Shown here: positions 62,700 to 64,000 of the stretch, in pieces
Numbering within the stretch: the first letter of the stretch is position 1
Layout of the letters: every line of letters starts with the position of its first letter
Origin: Cheilinus undulatus
Lineage: Eukaryota; Chordata; Actinopteri; Labriformes; Labridae
Length of the DNA stretch: 64,000 nt
Reading direction: 5' to 3'
NCBI RefSeq assembly: GCF_018320785.1
Contig: NC_054884.1
Coordinates: 21,887,667-21,951,666, forward strand
The notes under the pieces: generated by a model
The model's database searches: none
Seen by the model: the letters and a program-made list of their open reading frames with translations, nothing else
What the model was told of the DNA's origin: nothing
Made by a program: the position numbers and the translations under genes

Positions 62700-63060
62700 A
62701 GTCAACAGGGGTGAAAAAGAACAAGAGTTTTGTACTCAAGTAAGAATGCAGTTAGTCTAGTTAAAATGTACCTAAGGAAAAGTACTGATTTCAAAATCTA
62801 ATCAGAAAAGTACCCAAATAAATACTCAATCACAATAATTTGTTAACGTAATTAGCTACTTTACTTCATTTGAGGAAAACAAGGCAGTAGCTACGGTACT
62901 GTGAGCCATTTGCAATGGCTGCCTCCAGTGTGGCAGTTAGCTTGGATGTAGCTACACTATAGCAGCAGTTTTATCAGAAATGGACCACAAATGTTTATTA
63001 AATAAAGAGCAAAGAATAGCACTGAAAGTTTTCATGACAGAGAAGATGCTTAAGGGTTGG
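62700..63060 (+). pseudogene. RecQ-helicase-like module repeat copy
   Basis: GTACTCAAGTAAGAATGCAG (62735), then ATGGCTGCCTCCAGTGTGGC (62920). A frame from 62960 reads AAVLSEMDHKCLLNKEQRIA then LKVFMTEKM, parallel to LKEEQRTA at 20.9 kb and FIKEQKTEL at 46.1 kb. A stop or frameshift separates the ATG from this frame, and the P-loop region is not recognisable. Confidence 0.45.
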
Positions 63061-64000
63061 CCCCAACGTGCCTAAAAGTTCTGCACAGTACTGTAGCTGT
63101 AGAGTAGCGGTAGTTTAATCAGACTTAAACCACATTTCATTATTATAACACAAGTTATTTTACAGTAACTGCCTAAAAACCTTTGAAACAAAAGGGGAGG
63201 GGGGTCAACCTCAGTACAATTTTGACAAAAAATAAATGCGCTCTACAAAACCATTTTTATATCAGTCTGTAAATGTGTTCTTTTTCTGCAGTAAAAACGG
63301 GCATCATGGTATAACATATATATTTTATAATATCGAACCTACCAGAGCTTTATTGGCTTTTGTAGACTGCCTCTAGGCATTCACTTTACTTTCCAAGACA
63401 GATGCTAATTAGTTTCAACTTCAAAATTGATATCGTCTGCAACTTAATTGTCAACAAAGAAAATTACGTGCAAGAAGACCTACAGCAGTGTGTGCAAGAC
63501 TGTTGAGTTAATTTCTCCAGAGCTCTAAGGTGACAATTTTTCAAGGCTCTGAGACTTATCTTAAAAACCCCAGCGTGATAACTACATAGAAAAAGCCGTA
63601 AGCGTGTTAAAGCACAACAACAAATTGCTTTCAGTCTTTGGTTAAGCAACAGGAGTAGCCCTGTTTATTTATGGCTCTTCTTTAATCAGTATGTTCTATC
63701 TGAGGAAAAATGTCCTTAAAACCATCTGATTGCAAAGGAGTTACCAAAGGAGATCTCTTAAGTGTTTTCTGTGGCTGCATATGTGTTAGATAAATGGGTG
63801 GGCTTTACTCTGTGTGTTGGAGGGATGATGTTAGCAGAAGCAGATACAGGACTTCATTGAAAGTACTACATTAGAGGTTATACAAAGTTATTTAAGAGTT
63901 CTTTCAGTCTGCTTTGGGAAGAGGCTTTCATTTTCTTCCACATCGTTTTCAAGCTTCTGTTCATTTCTGTGCTAAAACAGTCAGAAAATTCTAATAACAA
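63061..64000. other. nhlrc2 intron, nothing recognised
   Basis: No nhlrc2 exon was found here; the frame at 63464-63649 (- strand) has no NHL or thioredoxin motif. Confidence 0.45.

Noticed and set aside
63464..63649. Candidate upstream nhlrc2 exon
   Set aside because: No NHL or thioredoxin motif and no acceptor/donor pair in a matching phase.

Overview
The window is teleost fish nuclear DNA. Two signs point there: vertebrate genes with introns, and a dense load of fish-type repeats (Tc1/mariner elements with IR/DR ends, hAT-like non-autonomous elements, L2- and L1-like LINE fragments, tRNA-derived SINEs, many tandem repeats). Species cannot be named from the sequence.

Only three protein-coding genes are supported. 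(1) The last two coding exons of ccdc186 lie on the + strand (5371-5590 and 9525-9608); the rest of the gene is left of the window. (2) adrb1, the beta-1 adrenergic receptor, is a complete intronless gene on the - strand (36737-37927). (3) The last four coding exons of nhlrc2 lie on the - strand (59196-59318, 58896-59105, 58481-58694, 53150-53412); upstream exons are right of the window. Order and orientation (ccdc186 > < adrb1 < nhlrc2) match human NHLRC2-ADRB1-CCDC186 on 10q25, read from the other side. This is conserved vertebrate microsynteny, not an operon; the three products have unrelated jobs.

Layout: 1-9608 is the 3' part of ccdc186, its introns holding a SINE tail, a hAT end, a Tc1 end and an L1-like fragment. 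9609-36736 is about 27 kb of TE-rich DNA between the convergent ccdc186 and adrb1. It holds a minisatellite, a palindromic Tc1 remnant with a hAT-like element nested inside, a nearly intact Tc1 element, fragments resembling a RecQ-type helicase, and LINE and MITE copies. 37928-53149 lies between adrb1 and nhlrc2, with a SINE, a degraded Tc1, more helicase-like modules, and a repeat family of which one copy is split by an L2-type LINE. 53150-64000 is nhlrc2, with a ~410-bp tandem repeat in its last intron and a DD37E-type Tc1/mariner element in the intron at the right.

The most unusual material is repeat-derived. A dispersed and locally tandem module has reading frames that resemble the first part of a RecQ-type helicase up to its Walker A loop. 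There are also several clear element-in-element insertions, and a DD37E transposase relic that still shows all three catalytic acidic codons. I found no complete new gene system.
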